From a bacterium (lineage in GTDB: Bacteria > Hinthialibacterota > Hinthialibacteria > H5-UNCL2), in contig JABTUV010000003.1 in NCBI GenBank assembly GCA_015075175.1, forward strand, positions 1 through 64,000: a DNA stretch of 64,000 nt, in the 5' to 3' direction. The notes under the pieces were generated by a model. That model made no database searches and had not been told where the DNA came from. It saw only the letters and a program-made list of their open reading frames with translations. Below are positions 27,059-39,540 of the stretch, in pieces. The first letter of the stretch is position 1; each line of letters opens with the position of its first letter. The position numbers were made by a program, and so were the translations under genes.

Positions 27059-30000
27059 CTAAACCTCTTCCGCCGACGTTGCCACCATGAACGACACGCC
27101 GAGGGTGTCAAAGTGCTTCTGGCCGCAGCGCACCTTGTCGGCTTCGCTGGTGCGGAGCTTCAGGAAGTCCTTCGTGCTCTTGGTTTCGCGAACCAAGTAC
27201 AGTGTCTCGTCGTCGTACTTCACGATGGCCCAGTCGGGATTGTACTTGCCCACGGGCGTGTCGATCTCGAACCAGTTCGGCAACTTGACGAAAAGCCGGA
27301 TGTCCTGCCGCTCATCCAGGCGCTTGGCGAACTCCTTCTCGACCTCCGATTCATATACGACATACTCGTACACGGAGTGGTTCACCTGAAGGGCGGTCAG
27401 GTAATTGACCATCTCCTCGTTCTTGAACAGCAGCATCTCCCATTCGGCTTCCGTGCCGGTGCCGTCGATTTTCTCGTACTTGATGCCGTCCACGAGCAGC
27501 CGGTGCAACTCATGCTTCAGGATGCCCGCCACGGCGTCCATGAACCGCTGCGGTTCCACGAAGAACTCGGCCATGCGGCCAGACTCTTTCATAATCCGCA
27601 CGAGCGTTGATCGGGTCAGTTCGGTTTCGTTTTGCAGGTAGGCCAGCACGTCCGGAACGGGCCGATTACGGTAGGTAACCTGCTCTTCGGCCGCACTGAT
27701 GGCGGTCGTGGTCACGCCGCCCCGGACAACGCCGACCTGGCCGGCCGTCACGCGAATCTTCGCAGCCTCAATCTTCTGCATCTTCTTGATCGCGGCGACG
27801 GCACGGCGGACCAGTTCGTCGGTCTCGAACTCGACGCGGTATTGCGTCTTCGGCTTGATCCGCTCCCAAAGCGCCTGGAATTCCGGCGTCAACGGCACTT
27901 CCTTCTTGAGACGATTCACCCCTTCGTCCTTGTCCTGCCGGATGTGGCGTTCGATCTGGTAAGAGGCGAGCAAATCCACGACAGCCGGTGCAAGTTCTTG
28001 AAGTGGCTGGGGAAGTTCAATCTTGAAGTCCGGCTTCTTCGGGTCGAATGCCGGCAGCAGGCGTCCCTCGGTATCGAGCATTTTCTGTTCGACCAGAATC
28101 TTCTTGATGGCCTCGGCATCCTTCCTGCCAATGGGCTGCGGTTCGCCGTCCACGACACGTGTAAGCTTGGCAATCGCGGTTATGGGCACCTTGCCAAAAG
28201 TGACGCCGCAGTCTTCCTCGTACTCGGTTTGCAGGGCGCGGGCAAAGTCCTCGTAGCTTTCGTTGGCCATGACGAACAGCTTGTTGATGGACTCATCGAA
28301 GACGCGCAGGCCATGCTGATTGACCGGCAGCCGAAGTCCCCGTCCGATCTCCTGCCGCTTTTTCATTGCGCTGCGAGTTTCGTTCAGGGTGCAAATCTGG
28401 AACACGTTCGGGTTGTCCCAGCCTTCGCGAAGGGCTGAATGGCTGAAGATGAAGCGCAGCGGCTCGTCCTCGGACAGTAGCCGCTCCTTGTCCTTCATGA
28501 TGAGGTTGTAGACCTCGTCGTCGGCCTGGGTGTCGCCGCGCGTATCCCTCCAGACAGGCTGCTGCTGGCCTTTCTTCGGCTTGTCGGCGGCGAAGTAGCC
28601 ATTGTGCAACTGCTCCATCGGCAGCTTCAGCCACGCCAGTTCCTTGTAGCGGCTGTCCTTGGCGAACTCGGCAAGCGTCTCCTCAAAGACTTCTGCAAAC
28701 TTGCCCTTCACGGGGCGTCCGGCGCTGTCGTAGTCGCGGTAATTGGCCACGCGGTCGATGAAGAACAGGCTCAAGACCTTCACGCCCCGGCCGCGAAGCT
28801 GAAGCTCCTTCTCCAGGTGTTTCTTGACGGTGTGCTTGATCTGGACGCGCCAAACGTCCTCACGCATTCCGCCGATTTCCTCGCCCAATCGCATCACGCG
28901 CCCGCTGGTGAAGCGGATATATTCGCTGTCCGGCTCAGCGTTGATCTCGGCGATTTCATAGCCGGTGCGGTAGCGTCGCCCGTTCGTTCGACAGGGCGAA
29001 CAGGTCGGCGCCTGTTCTTCACGGTCACGGATTTTCCTTGGGTCCATCCGGCGTTTGGACGTGGATGCGCAGCTTGGCCTTGATGCCGGTCTTGTAGTCG
29101 ATATTCTCGACGCGGACGAAGGCATCGTTGGCGCCGCCGTCGGCAACGGCGCTGCCGACCACGATCTGCTTGACGAGGCGAAGCTCGAAGGCCCGCACGG
29201 GGTCGAGCCGGTATACCAGGTTGTACGGGTTCCGGTGGGTCGCGGAATACCGCAGCGTGCAGAGCGGGTTCAGCGCCCGGATGGCCTCCTGCGCCCGGTC
29301 GGTGGAATCGACGCTTTGCGGCTCGTCGATGATGACGACGGGCCGGGTTGCCTGGACGAACTCCATCGGCGAATGGCCGCCGGGGAGCCGGTCGCTCTCG
29401 CGGTAAAAAACGTTGCTCTTCTTCCGCTCTTCCTCGGATTCCGCCCCGGTGAAGTTCTTGCGGAAGGCGTCGATGTTGATGACCAGGATTTGCAGCGTAT
29501 TGCTGATGGCGAACTGGCGAAGCCGGTTGATCTTCTTGGCGTCGTAGACGAAATACTCGAAGGGCGGGTTGTTGTAGAGCGCCCGGAAATGCTCGGCGGT
29601 GATCTCGATGTTCTTGAGCACGCCCTCGCGGATGGCCACGCTCGGCACGACGATGATGAATTTCTGGAAGCCGTAGCGCCGGGAAAGCTCGAAGATGGTC
29701 CGCAGGTAGACGTAGGTCTTGCCGGTGCCGGTCTCCATCTCGACCGAGAAATGGGGGCACAAGCGGGCGGCGTTCGCGGCCGAGTCAAACAGTTCCCAGG
29801 CTTCCAGCGGTGTGTCGGGATCGTCGATCTCGATGTCGTTGCGGGCCTGCACGAGCCGTGTGTTCGCCCGCAGCTTGTCCGGCGCCAGCAACAAATTGTT
29901 GCCCACGCCAAGTTCGGTACGGGACTGGCCGGAGAACAGCCCGTCGGCATCCCACTGGCCCAGGTCAATTACCGTGTATTCCGGCGTGCCCTGTGGCTGG

Positions 30001-30074
30001 CCGTCGAAAAGCTCGGTGACGGCCGCCGCGGCGTCGAGCTGGTAGGTCTGGTTGGCGTCGAATTGCAGTTTCAT
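27059..30074 (-). CDS. res: Type III restriction enzyme, Res subunit; frameshifts near 29.0 kb
   Basis: The N-terminal part (MKLQFDANQTYQLDAAAAV) starts at 30074. The SF2 helicase core has Walker A VEMETGTGKTYVYLR, motif II VVIIDEPQSVD, motif III LRYSATHRNP and, after the break, motif V/VI (REGWDNPNVFQ, QEIGRGLRLPVN). The C-terminal endonuclease region has NPDWAIVKYDDETLYLVRET followed by KS, the PD-(D/E)xK pattern of type III Res. Two or three indels between about 28970 and 29040 change frame; no domain is missing. Res translocates on DNA and cuts near the recognition site, but only in complex with Mod. Mod is encoded 12 nt upstream and is itself damaged, so the system is probably not functional in this genome as written. 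Confidence 0.88.
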
Positions 30075-30086
30075 CGCGAGCTTCCT

Positions 30087-31861
30087 CTACACCGTCTTGA
30101 AACTGGTGACGCCCTTGGTCTTGAAGGTCTGCACCGCATTAGCCTTGAGCTGGTCATTGCCGGCGAAACCCTCGTCGAGGCAGACCACGCGCTCCGGCTT
30201 GAGCGCCGCGATGGCCCGGATCAACTCCAGGGTCAATTCCTGTTCGAGGCAGATGATGAGTGCCCCGCCAGCCACGCTGTAAATCGTCTTGCTGGCGAGC
30301 GTTTGCTTTTCGACGGTCGTTGTTAGCGGGAAACCGCCTTGAGCAGCAATTCGTAGAGGATGTCGTCGGCCGTCCTGCCGTCGCGGATGTGAGTGACGTG
30401 TTTTTCAAGCTGAGCCAGCAGCGTGCCTTCCTCATGCGGCACCTGGGCATCCCAAGTCGTGAAGTTGGACTCTGCCAGCTTGAAGACGCGGAAGCCTCGG
30501 TCTGGCCTTTCCCCGCTGTCCATGTCGAGCTTGCCCGCGTCTTCATCGTTCAGCTTCTTGATGACGCGGCGAACACGTTCCGCGCAAATGTCGGCGATGG
30601 TCTTGAGGCCCGCTCTGTAAGCGGCGCTCTCTTGGTCGCATGGTTCAGGAAGCTGCACAAGTATGAACTTGCGGTTTCCACTGTCTTGTCGGTTCACCTC
30701 CAGGGTTGCGTGAGCCGCCGTGCCAGAGCCAGCGAAAAAATCGAGAATGAGATCGTCACTGGTCGTGCAGGTCCGCATGAGGTCCATGAGCAGATATGGA
30801 GATTTTGGCGACTGGAAAATCTTCGCCTTCGTGTTAAACAACTGATTGAACGCTTTTTGCCCGCGCTCCGTGTAGTAACGCTTGTCGAGGAAGATAGTCT
30901 TGAGCATGCGTTCTGCTCCGCTCGCGTAGCTCTTTCTGTACATTTTCCACCGGCCTTTGACCTGCTGCGCCACCACAAACTCGATGTCCCTTGCGGCCTT
31001 CGCGCGGTCCCGGGTCCAGCAACCCTCGAAGCCATCATCCCAATCGGGAAGCACTTTTGTTGAAGTCTCATCAGGCTCCAAGGACACAGTGCCCTCGTCG
31101 TCCACGAAAAACGGGTAATAGAGGTTCTTGCGGTTGTGTCGGCCGAATTCACGGTGCGTATTCCTTAGCTCAAGCAATCGAAACCGGCCGCGCTCGTCCT
31201 CCTCCGTGTATTCAGCCGCGACCTGGTCTTCATGCTTCTCGATGGAGAAGTGTCCTTTCGACAGCGGCTGCTTACTGTATGCAACGACATACTCGTGGTT
31301 GGTCGCGAAGTACTTGTCCTGTGAGCGGCCCTTCGGGTTGCAAAGAACTGTGATGGCGGTTACGAAGCATTCTTCGCCAAATATCTCGTTCATGAGCGTG
31401 CGCAAGCCTGTGAACTCGCGTTCGTCAATGCTTACAAAGACTACCCCGTCCTCGTGCAGCAGATTGCGTGCGAGGTAGAGTCGCGGGTACATCATGTTCA
31501 GCCACTTGGAGTGGAAGCGTCCGTCTGCTTCCGTATTCGTGCCAAACTTCCGGCCAGCGGCATCGATCTGGCCGGTGTATTCCAGGTAGGTTTGAAGCGA
31601 CTCGGTGTAGTTGTCGGGGTAGATGAAGTCGTTGCCGGTGTTGTAGGGCGGGTCGATATAGATCATCTTCACCTTCCCCAGGTACGACTTCTGCAACAGC
31701 TTCAGGTCTTCGAGATTGTCCCCCTCAATGATGAGGTTCTCGGTCGTGTCGAAATTGACGCTCTCCTCCGGGCATGGGCGCAGCGTCGCCAGGCTTGGCG
31801 TTTGGATGGTCTTGAAACACTCGGCCTTGCCGGGCCAGTTCATGCCGTAGCGTTCCCGGCC
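30087..31861 (-). pseudogene. mod: Type III DNA methyltransferase Mod, 5'-truncated by IS66 and frameshifted near the 3' end
   Basis: The frame enters from the IS66 end at 31861 with RERYGMNWPGK. Full-length Mod proteins of this group carry roughly 65 residues before that sequence; they are absent. The SAM and catalytic motifs are present: FIEGDNLEDL-type start (LIIEGDNLEDLKLLQKSYL), catalytic DPPYNTGNDF and FFAGSGTAAHA. A frameshift near 30335 ends the long frame with KAVSR; the true C-terminal domain continues in another frame (FPLTTTVEKQTLA, then GGALIICLEQELT and VVCLDEGFAGNDQLKANAV) to 30087. Mod methylates adenine and gives specificity to Res. Without the N-terminus and start signals expression would depend on the insertion element. 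Confidence 0.85.
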
Positions 31862-32450
31862 GTAACCGTCCGGTGAAGTGCATCTTCCCCGGCTGGGCGG
31901 ATCTTGTCAGGATGGGCGCCATGGAGGTGGAACCCATGGCACGAGCAGGCAAGAACGCAGAATCCCGGCCACCGGCGAGCCGGCAGAAGGCGTGGTTTCT
32001 CCAAGAGGGGCGTGAAGCGCGCTGGCGGCGTCTCAGCCGTCAGTGGAAGCCAGCGGGCTGACGCAACGGAGCTCTGCGAGCAACAGAAGGTTTCCTGGTG
32101 TCCTTGTGCTGGTGGCGGTGAATTGGCGCGTCGCGACCGGCGAACGAGCCACCGCATCCCATCCCAACCAGTGGGCCGCGCGCGCAGCGCGCCGGCGCAC
32201 GGCTGGCCGCGGCCCGGCAGCACAGGAGGCCGCGCCGTCCGCCGCGGCGATTTCAAGCGCAAGAGGACCAAGTCGGAAAGCGGAACGAGGCCAACCGTCC
32301 GGTGAAGTACATCCTGGGGAAGGCAGGGGCTGGGCGGTCGTGGCGCCAGCAGTCATGGAAGCCTGTCAGGTTGAAGATTCGGAATCGTTGAAAGAAGAGG
32401 CAAAGAAGTCCTGGCGTCGCGGTCAGCCGTCGATGGATCACCGTCGATGG

Positions 32451-33992
32451 TTACCGCGGGTGCGCCGCGACGGGGCCGTGGCGGCGCAGGCTCCCAGCGG
32501 CCCGGCAAGTTTCTTCAATGCGGCTTTGCGCGTGCGAAGGTATGCGGCCCAGCACGTCGCGCAGGTAGGCGAAGCGGTTCCACCCATGTTGCTGGCAACT
32601 GGCGATCATGGTATAGATGATCGCCGCTCGCCGCCCACCTTCATCACTGCCCGCAAACAACCAATTTTTCCGTCAAGCGCCACCCGCCGCAGCGCGCGTT
32701 CCGCTCGCGTTGTTGTCGATCTCAGGTCCGTCCTCCAGGTGCGCCCGAGCGCCCGCCACTGCAGCGTAGCCGATGGCCTCGCCCATCGGACTCCGCAGCA
32801 CCAATTGCTCTTTCAGCCAGGCATAAAGTCGGAGGATCGGCCGCTCTCCTGTCGGCGTAACGCGCAGAGATCCGCAGGGGACAGCCCATTACGTCCCCGC
32901 TTTTCCACTCTGGCAGAGGCGGCCGATATATGCCAGCGCCTCAGCGCCCGCTCCGGTCGCCGTCCTGCGCTCATGAACTTCCGGCGCGCATGCCCAGCAC
33001 TTCACCCTCAACGATCTTTGCTCGGTACAGGCATCTGTCGTAACCCGTATATATCTGCCTGCAGGTAGCGGTAGCCATGCAAGAACTTCATCGAATGTTG
33101 TCCTGTTTTCGGTTGGGCGTGAAGTCAAACACCGTGTACTCATGCGCTCCGTCGCCGCACGCACCCGCCAGCCGCCCCTGGCGCGTCTTTGTTGGTTCCC
33201 GGCTCTTGCACGGGGACCGGTGAGTCGTCCGTGTTGATCTTCCTGCCTTGCAGCACTTCGCATCACGTCACGTACAGCGGCCGGAGCAACTGCGCGCCGG
33301 CCCTGACCCAGTCGCTCATGGTCCTTCGCGACAACTCGATGCCATACCGTTGTTGCGATCGCCTCCTGGCGGTACGGCAGCAGATAATCGCACATTTGCT
33401 GACCAACACGTGCGCCAGGAGACCCGGACCTGGCAGGACCTTCTCAATCGGCTGCGCCGGCATGGCATTGACCACCACGTTGCTCTGGCAGCGCCTGCGC
33501 AGGCATATTGGCCGGCACGTGCTCGCGCACGATGAAGGCGGCAGGGACGTACTCCAGCTGCCGCGTCACTTCTTCGCCCATGCGCTCCAGCGGCGCGCCG
33601 CACCTGGCACCTTCGATGCCTCTTCGGGCAGCGCATACCACCCACTCTGCGCGGCAGGCTTTCAGGCAGCGGATTACGACCGTGCCCGTTGCCGGAAGAC
33701 TGGCGCCGGTTTGTCCTGTTTGATGGCTTCCGCTTCCGTCGCGGCCTCTGCCTGCGGATTGGTTTCCACCCTCCGTCGCGCATGGCCTCTGCGAAGGCGA
33801 ACAGCAGTTGCTCAGGGGTACCTGCTCCGACTTGCGCCCGAACCGGGAGCGCGCTGCAGCAGCGCCAACAGGTGCGGGCTTTCCCGATGCGCTGATCCTT
33901 CTCGCGCGCAGCTGCGTCAGCAGATCGAGGATCATCTGCTGCAACAGCGCCGGGTCTTGGGGTAGGTTGTTCAGATCGAATCGCATGGTCAT
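32451..33992 (-). pseudogene. tnpC: IS66 transposase TnpC, inner copy, frameshifted
   Basis: It starts MTMRFDLNNLPQDPALLQQM and continues through FGRKSEQVPL, the zinc-finger-like region and ends with the IS66 signature FAGSDEGGRRAAIIYTMIAS. At least five frame changes break it, so no intact transposase is encoded. TnpC is the DDE transposase of IS66. Confidence 0.8.
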
Positions 33993-34065
33993 TTACAAAC
34001 GCACGAGCGGGGAAAAGTCCGCAAAAGTTGCTGCGATGATTTTTTGCCGTGACGGCGATGTGTGA

Positions 34066-34439
34066 TTGCGGCGTGCGGTTACGGTTAGATCATGCGGAGG
34101 CGATGACGTGAGATTGAGGGACGAAGCGGGGCGGCGTACTGCGTGTTGCATTGAATTTCCAAGAGCAGCGTTAACCGGCGGCGTCGAGCCGCATGGAGGC
34201 GGTCGCGCCGTCAGGGAAATGGAAGCAGCCCTTTTGATGCGCGCTTGTACCAGAGGCAGAAGCCGGAGCGATCCCAGTAGGATTTGACGCGGTCCGCGCG
34301 CTTGTTGCCAAACACGAAGAGGTGGCCGGAGGGGATCCTGTTGCAGCACGTCACGCGCCAGAGCGCCAGACCGTCGAAGCCGCGCCGCATGTCGGTCGGC
34401 GCGGTGCACAGATAGATGCACGCTGGGCGGCAGACTCAA
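34066..34439 (-). pseudogene. tnpB: IS66 TnpB, inner copy, frameshifted
   Basis: SLPPSVHLSVHRADRH and related fragments match the TnpB start (LPPSVRIYLCTAPTDMRRGFDG in the other copy, here frame-broken). TnpA remnants occupy about 34440-34910. TnpB is an accessory protein needed for IS66 transposition. Confidence 0.65.
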
Positions 34440-35334
34440 TCAGGGGACGCCTCCAAGACGGCGATCCAGCAGTTTCTGCAAGAGGGCGGCGGCGAAGTCC
34501 CGTGAATGCGGATACAGCGCCCGAGGCGAGCACGACCTCCAGAGCGGCGGGGCCCGACCACCGAGGGCATGGGGCCGCGGAGAACGAAGGGCCAATCAAC
34601 TGCACCGGATGAAGGGATTTTGTCTGTGTGCCTTGCCCAGGCAGGGCAGATGGACGGAGACCTCGCCAGGCCGCATGCGCGTTTGATTGGATGCCACCGC
34701 CGGTCGCCCTTCTCCCGCCGCACTTTTCTCCATCCCCACAACGCACCGCTCGTCGCTGCTTTGCGCGCGGTCGACTTGCTGGGATGCGATGCGGGGGACT
34801 GTTGGCGCTCGCGACGCGCCAGTTCGCACCGCCACCAGCAGAAGGTCGAGAGCGGGAACCGCCTGCCGCCGGCAAAACTCGGACTGTGTCGGGCCGCTGG
34901 CTTCACCACGGTTCAGACGCCGCCAATCCGCTTCACGCCGCCGCAGGGACTCCGCGCTTGCGCTTCTGCCTGCTCGCCGGTGGCCGGGTTCTGCGTTCCT
35001 GCCTGTTCGTGCCATGGGTTTCCACCTCCATGGCGCCCATCCTGATCCACCCTCCTCAGCTTTGAGAAGATGCACTTCACCGGACGGTTACGAACAAGCG
35101 AGGCGGGAGGAGGCGCACATCCTACCCGCCCTGCCTGGGCAAGGCACACAGACAGAAAATCCCTTCATCCCGGTGCAGTTGATTGGCCTTTCGTTCTCCG
35201 CGGCCCCATGCCTCCGGTGGTCGGGTTTCGCCGCTCTGGAGGTCGTGCTCGCCTCGGGCGCTGTATCCGCATTCACGGGACTTCGCCGCCGCCCTCTTGC
35301 AGAAACTGATCGCCGTCTTGGAGGCGTCCCCGCG

Positions 35335-35700
35335 TTGAGTCTGCCGCCCAGCGTGCGCATCTATCTGTGCACCGCGCCGACCGACATGCGGCGCGGCTTC
35401 GACGGTCTGGCCGCTCTGGCGCGTGACGTGCGCTGCAACAGGATCCCCCTCCGGCCACCCTTCTGTGTTTGGCAACAGCGCGCGGACCGCGTCAAATCCT
35501 CTACTGGATCGCTCCGGCTTCTGCCTCTGGTACAAGCGCATCGAAAGGGCCGCTTCCATTTCCCGACGGCGCGACCGCCTCCGTGCAGCCCTCGACGCCG
35601 CCGAGTTGGGCGCTGCTCTTGGAAGGATTCAATTGCAACACGCAGTACGCCGCCCCCGCTTCGTCCCTCAATCTCACGTCATCGCCTCCGCATGATTCAA
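35335..35700 (+). pseudogene. tnpB: IS66 TnpB, outer copy, frameshifted
   Basis: From TTG 35335 the frame gives LSLPPSVRIYLCTAPTDM then RRGFDGLAALARDV, the typical TnpB N-terminus. The second half is in other frames (FCLWYKRIERA). Truncated TnpA sequence lies upstream, where the inner element interrupts it. Confidence 0.7.
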
Positions 35701-35798
35701 CCGTAACCGCACGCCGCAATCACATCATCGCCGTCACGGCAAAAAAATCATCGCAGCAGAACTTTTGCGAGACTTTTTCCCGCTCGTGCGTTTTGTAA

Positions 35799-37379
35799 AT
35801 GACCATGCGATTCGATCTGAACAACCTACCCCAAGACCCGGCGCTGTTGCAGCAGATGATCCTCGATCTGCTGACGCAGCCTGCGCGAGAAGGATCAGCG
35901 CATCGAGAAGCTCTCGCACCTGTTGGCGCTGCTGCAGCGCTCCCGGTTCGGGCGCAAGTCGGAGCAGGTACCCTGGAGCAACTGCTGTTCGCCTTCGCAG
36001 AGGCCATGCGCGACGAGAGGTGGAAACCAATCCGCAGGCAGAGGCCGCGACGGAAGCGGAAGCCATCAAACAGGACAAACTGGCGAAGTCTTCCGGCAAC
36101 GGGCACGGTCGTAATCCGCTGCCCGAAAGCCTGCCGCGCGAGCGGGTGGAGTATGCGCGCCCGAAGAGGCATGTGCGCCAGGAGTGCGGCGCGCCGCTGA
36201 GCGCATGGGCGAAGAAGTGACGCGGCAGTTGAGTACGTCCCCGCCTCCTTCATCGTGCGCGAGCACGTGCGGGTCAAGTATGCCCGGCGCTGCCAGGGCA
36301 ACGTGGTGGTCAGTGCCATGCCGGCGCAGCCGATTGAGAAGGGTCTGCCCGGTCCGGGTCTCCTGGCGCACGTGTTGGTCAGCAAGTATTGCGACCATCT
36401 GCCGTTGCACCGCCAGGAGGCGATCGCGCAACGGTATGGCATCGAGTTGTCGCGAGGGACCATGAGCGACTGGTAAGGGCCGGCGCGCAGTTGCTCCGGC
36501 CGCTGTATGACGTGATGCGACGAGAAGTGCTGCAAGGCAGGAAGATCAACACGGACGACTCACCCGTCCCCGTGCAAGAGCTGGAACCAGCAAGACGCGC
36601 CAGGGGCGGCTGTGGGTGTACGTGGGGACGGGGAGCATGAGCATACGGTGTTTGACTTCACGCCCAACCGAAAACGGACGGGCCGATGAAGTTTTGCATG
36701 GCTACCGGGGCTACCTGCAGGCGGATGCGTATACGGGTTACGACGAGTTGTACCGAGCGGGAGATCGTTGAGGTGGGGTGCTGGGCGATGCGCGCCGGAG
36801 TTCTATGAGGCGCAGGACAGCGACCGAGAGCGGGCGCTGGTGGCGCTGGCGTATATCGGCCGCCTCTACCAAGTGGAAAAGGGACGTGAAGATGGGCTGT
36901 CCCTGCGGATCTCTGCGCGTTACGCCGACAGGAGAGCGGGCCGATCCTCTCCGACTTGCATGCCTGGCTGAAAGAGCAGGCGCAAGTGGTGCTGCCGCAG
37001 GTCCGATGGGCGAGGCCATCGGCTACGCGCTGGGTCAATGGCGGGCGCTCGGGCGCTACCTGGAGGACGGGGACCTGAGATCGACAACAACGCGGCGGAA
37101 CGCGCCTTGCGGCGGGTGGCGCTTGGACGGAAAAATTGGTTGTTCGCAGGCAGTGATGAAGGTGGGCGGCGGGCGGCGATCATCTACACCATGATCGCCA
37201 GTTGCCAGCGGCATGGTGTCGAACCCTTCGCCTACCTGCGCGACGTGCTGGGCCGCATACCTTCGCACTTGCAAAGCCGCATTGAAGAGCTCTGCCGGGC
37301 CGCTGGCACCCTGCGCCGCCACGGGCCCCGTCGCGGCGCACCCGGCCCAACCCATCGACGGGTGACCATCGACGGCTGA
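35799..37379 (+). pseudogene. tnpC: IS66 transposase TnpC, outer copy, frameshifted
   Basis: It starts MTMRFDLNNLPQDPALLQQM like the inner copy. Recognisable pieces include PLPESLPRERVEYARPK, PGLLAHVLVSKYCDHLPLHR, INTDDSPVPVQE, QADAYTGYDELY and the conserved EIDNNAAERALRRVALGRKN and FAGSDEGGRRAAIIYTM. Around seven frame changes break it. The stop at 37379 is only one of the possible ends. Confidence 0.8.
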
Positions 37380-37517
37380 CCGCGACGCCAGGACTTCTTT
37401 GCCTCCCCTTTCCTTCAACGATTCCGAATCTTCAACCTGACAGGCTTCCATGACGGCTGGCGCCACGACCGCTCCAGCCCCCTGCCTTCCCCAGGATGTA
37501 CTTCACCGGACGGTTAC

Positions 37518-39257
37518 GAGCAACTGATAGACGCGCAGATCGGCGGCATTATTCTTGTTGAGGAAGTTGACCACCACGACATCGAACTTCTGGCCGTAGC
37601 GGTGGCAGCGGCCGATGCGTTGCTCGATCCGCTGCGGGTTCCAGGGCAGGTCGTAGTTCACCACGAGGTTGCAGAATTGCAGGTTGATCCCCTCGGCGGC
37701 GGCTTCGGTCGCAATCATGACGGAGGCTTCGTCCCGGAAATGCTCAACCAATGCGGCCCGCATGTCGGCGGCGGGTGAACCGGACACGCGGTCGGTCCCT
37801 TTGTGCTTTTCGAGCCAGCGGCGGTAGATTTCCTTGGAAGCCGGGTCACTGTTGGTGCCATTGAACACCATCACCTTGCCCGCGAACTCGGTCTGCTCAA
37901 GGATGCGGAACAGGTATTCCTGGGTCCGGCGGGATTCAGTAAAGATCAGGGCCTTCTGCTGGAGCGTGGCTCCGCCAGCGCCCTGCTGTGCCTCGGCGGC
38001 AGCGGCGAAGCCACGGCGAAGCGCGGTCAGCAGCACTTCACCCTTGGAATTCCTGGTGATCGACTTGGCCAGTTGATGGAATTCGCGGAGCTTTGCCATT
38101 TCCTGGCGCATCTCGGCCAATTGCTCCGGCGTGTAGCGGGGCTTCTGGGCTGCCTCTTCTTCGCTTTCGTCCGGCTCCCATTCGTCGGCCAGTTCGTTCA
38201 GATCCTCCCAGTCCTCGGCCAGTTGCTCCGGCGGGGCGTCCACCGCTTCGGCCTGTTTCGCGGCGGACTCCAGCTTGACGGCAAGGCCATTGAGCGTGTT
38301 GGAAATGGCGTAGGTGGACGATGCCAGCAGCTTTCGCAGGATGAGCGTCATCAGGGAACGCTGGCTTGCCGGCAGGGCGTAGAGCGCTGGCTGTTGCAGG
38401 TATTCCGAGACAAGATCGTAGAGGCGTTGCTCCTCGGGCGTCGGGACGAACTCCTGCACCAGGGCGTGCCGGTTCGTGTATTTGACATATTCGAGCACCT
38501 GCTTGCGGAGCGTGCGTTTGCAAATTGGACGCAGCCGCTCCTTCAGGTCGTTGAAGTCGGTGTCGTTGCCGAGCCGCGTGAACCGCGTGCGGTAGATTTT
38601 CAGGTCTCCGAAGGCGAAATCGTCGATGATGCTGACCAGCCCGTACAATTCCAACAGCGAGTTCTGCAACGGCGTCGCCGTCAGCAAGACCTTGCGGAAC
38701 GGGGCGATGGATTGCTTGATGGCGTTGGCAATCTTGTTGGTGGGCTTGTACACGTTGCGGAGCCGGTGGGCTTCGTCGATGACGACCAGATCCCATTGCG
38801 TCTGCCGGATGTACGGCTCCATCTTGCGGGCAAACTGGTACGAGCAGATGACGATGGCATCCTGCTGGAACGGATTCAGGTTGCCCGCTTTGATCGTCTC
38901 ATTGAAGGTGCGGTTTTCCAGGATGGCGGATGGCAGGAAGAATTTGTCGGCCAGTTCCTGATCCCACTGCTTCCGCAGGTTTGCAGGCACGATGACAAGG
39001 ATTCGACGCTTCTGCTCGGCCCATTTCTGGGCGATCAGAAGCCCAGCCTCGATAGTCTTGCCAAGCCCAACTTCATCGGCGAGGATGGCTCCGCGTGACA
39101 GGGGATTGCGGAACGCGAACAACGCCGCCTCGATCTGGTGGGGGTTGAGGTCCACCTGAGCGTCAGACAGCACGGCCGTCAGCTTCTCCACGCTGTCGGA
39201 TGCGCAGCGACGGGTCAGCTCGTGAGCAATGTAACTGGCGTGAAAGTCAGTCATCAT
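37518..39257 (-). pseudogene. SNF2-family helicase of the RM island, 3'-truncated by IS66
   Basis: MMTDFHASYIAHELTRRC starts at 39257. SNF2/RapA-type motifs are all present: LADEVGLGKTIEAGLLI (Walker A), VVIDEAHRLRN (motif II), LLTATPLQN (III), ALIFTESRRTQEYL (IV), and INLQFCNLVVNYDLPWNPQRIEQRIGR split as motifs V and VI followed by CHRYGQ. The frame runs into IS66 right after AADLRVYQLL, where intact relatives continue with a further few hundred residues. Such helicases are found next to type III mod-res pairs; its own regulator-like HTH gene lies upstream with an 11-nt overlap. The motor core could still fold, but the C-terminal part is lost. Confidence 0.85.
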
Positions 39258-39540
39258 GGCCGCTCAGTCTCGAAACTTTCCGGGGCTTATCGCCTGGCCT
39301 GTCGGTTCCGCCCTTACCGGGGTCTTGTTGGCCGGCCAGCACGTATCGCCAGCCGTCTTCGTGTCTTTCCGCACGTATGTCATGCCCCCTGGCACGCAAC
39401 GCCGTGACGCATCGAGAGATGGTCGGAATCGAGACGCCTATCTCCTCGGCCAACATGGGCGTCGAATACCGCCCCGTGCGTATCAGGCGCAGAACGTCTT
39501 CCAACCGGCGTTCGATCTCCAGGGATCGTTCAAACGGCAT
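39247..39540 (-). CDS. Small winged-helix (HTH_11-like) regulator
   Basis: Ninety-seven residues with a clear helix-turn-helix in the first 60: ERRLEDVLRLIRTGRYSTPM, LAEEIGVSIPTISRCVTAL and RARGHDIRAERHEDGWRYVL, the DeoR/WYL-type DNA-binding fold followed by a wing. The remaining residues are charged and without a WYL ligand domain. The 3' end overlaps the helicase start by 11 nt, so both are made from one transcript. It probably senses nothing itself and autoregulates the defence operon. Confidence 0.75.
   Translation of the reverse strand: MPFERSLEIERRLEDVLRLIRTGRYSTPMLAEEIGVSIPTISRCVTALRARGHDIRAERHEDGWRYVLAGQQDPGKGGTDRPGDKPRKVSRLSGHDD

Larger units (their letters stand above)
32292..35091 (-). 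mobile_element. Inner IS66-family element inserted in the outer copy
   Basis: About 2.8 kb in reverse orientation. One end is CCGTCCGGTGAAGTACATCC (from 32296), the other the inverted GTAACCGTCCGGTGAAGTGC ending at 35091. Flanking octamers GAACGAGG (32284-32291) and GAACAAGC (35092-35099) match at 6 of 8 positions, an imperfect target duplication as expected for IS66. It contains TnpC, TnpB and TnpA remnants, all with frameshifts. Confidence 0.75.
31862..37517 (+). mobile_element. Outer IS66-family element, interrupted by a second copy
   Basis: The ends read GTAACCGTCCGGTGAAGT (from 31862) and, inverted, ACTTCACCGGACGGTTAC (to 37517). The element proper is 31862-32291 plus 35092-37517, about 2.86 kb, normal for IS66. 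It carries TnpA remnants, TnpB and TnpC on the + strand. The sequences outside its two ends (TCCCGGCC left, GAGCAACT right) do not form an 8-bp duplication, and both flanking genes are cut exactly at the ends, which points to a deletion after insertion. Confidence 0.8.
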
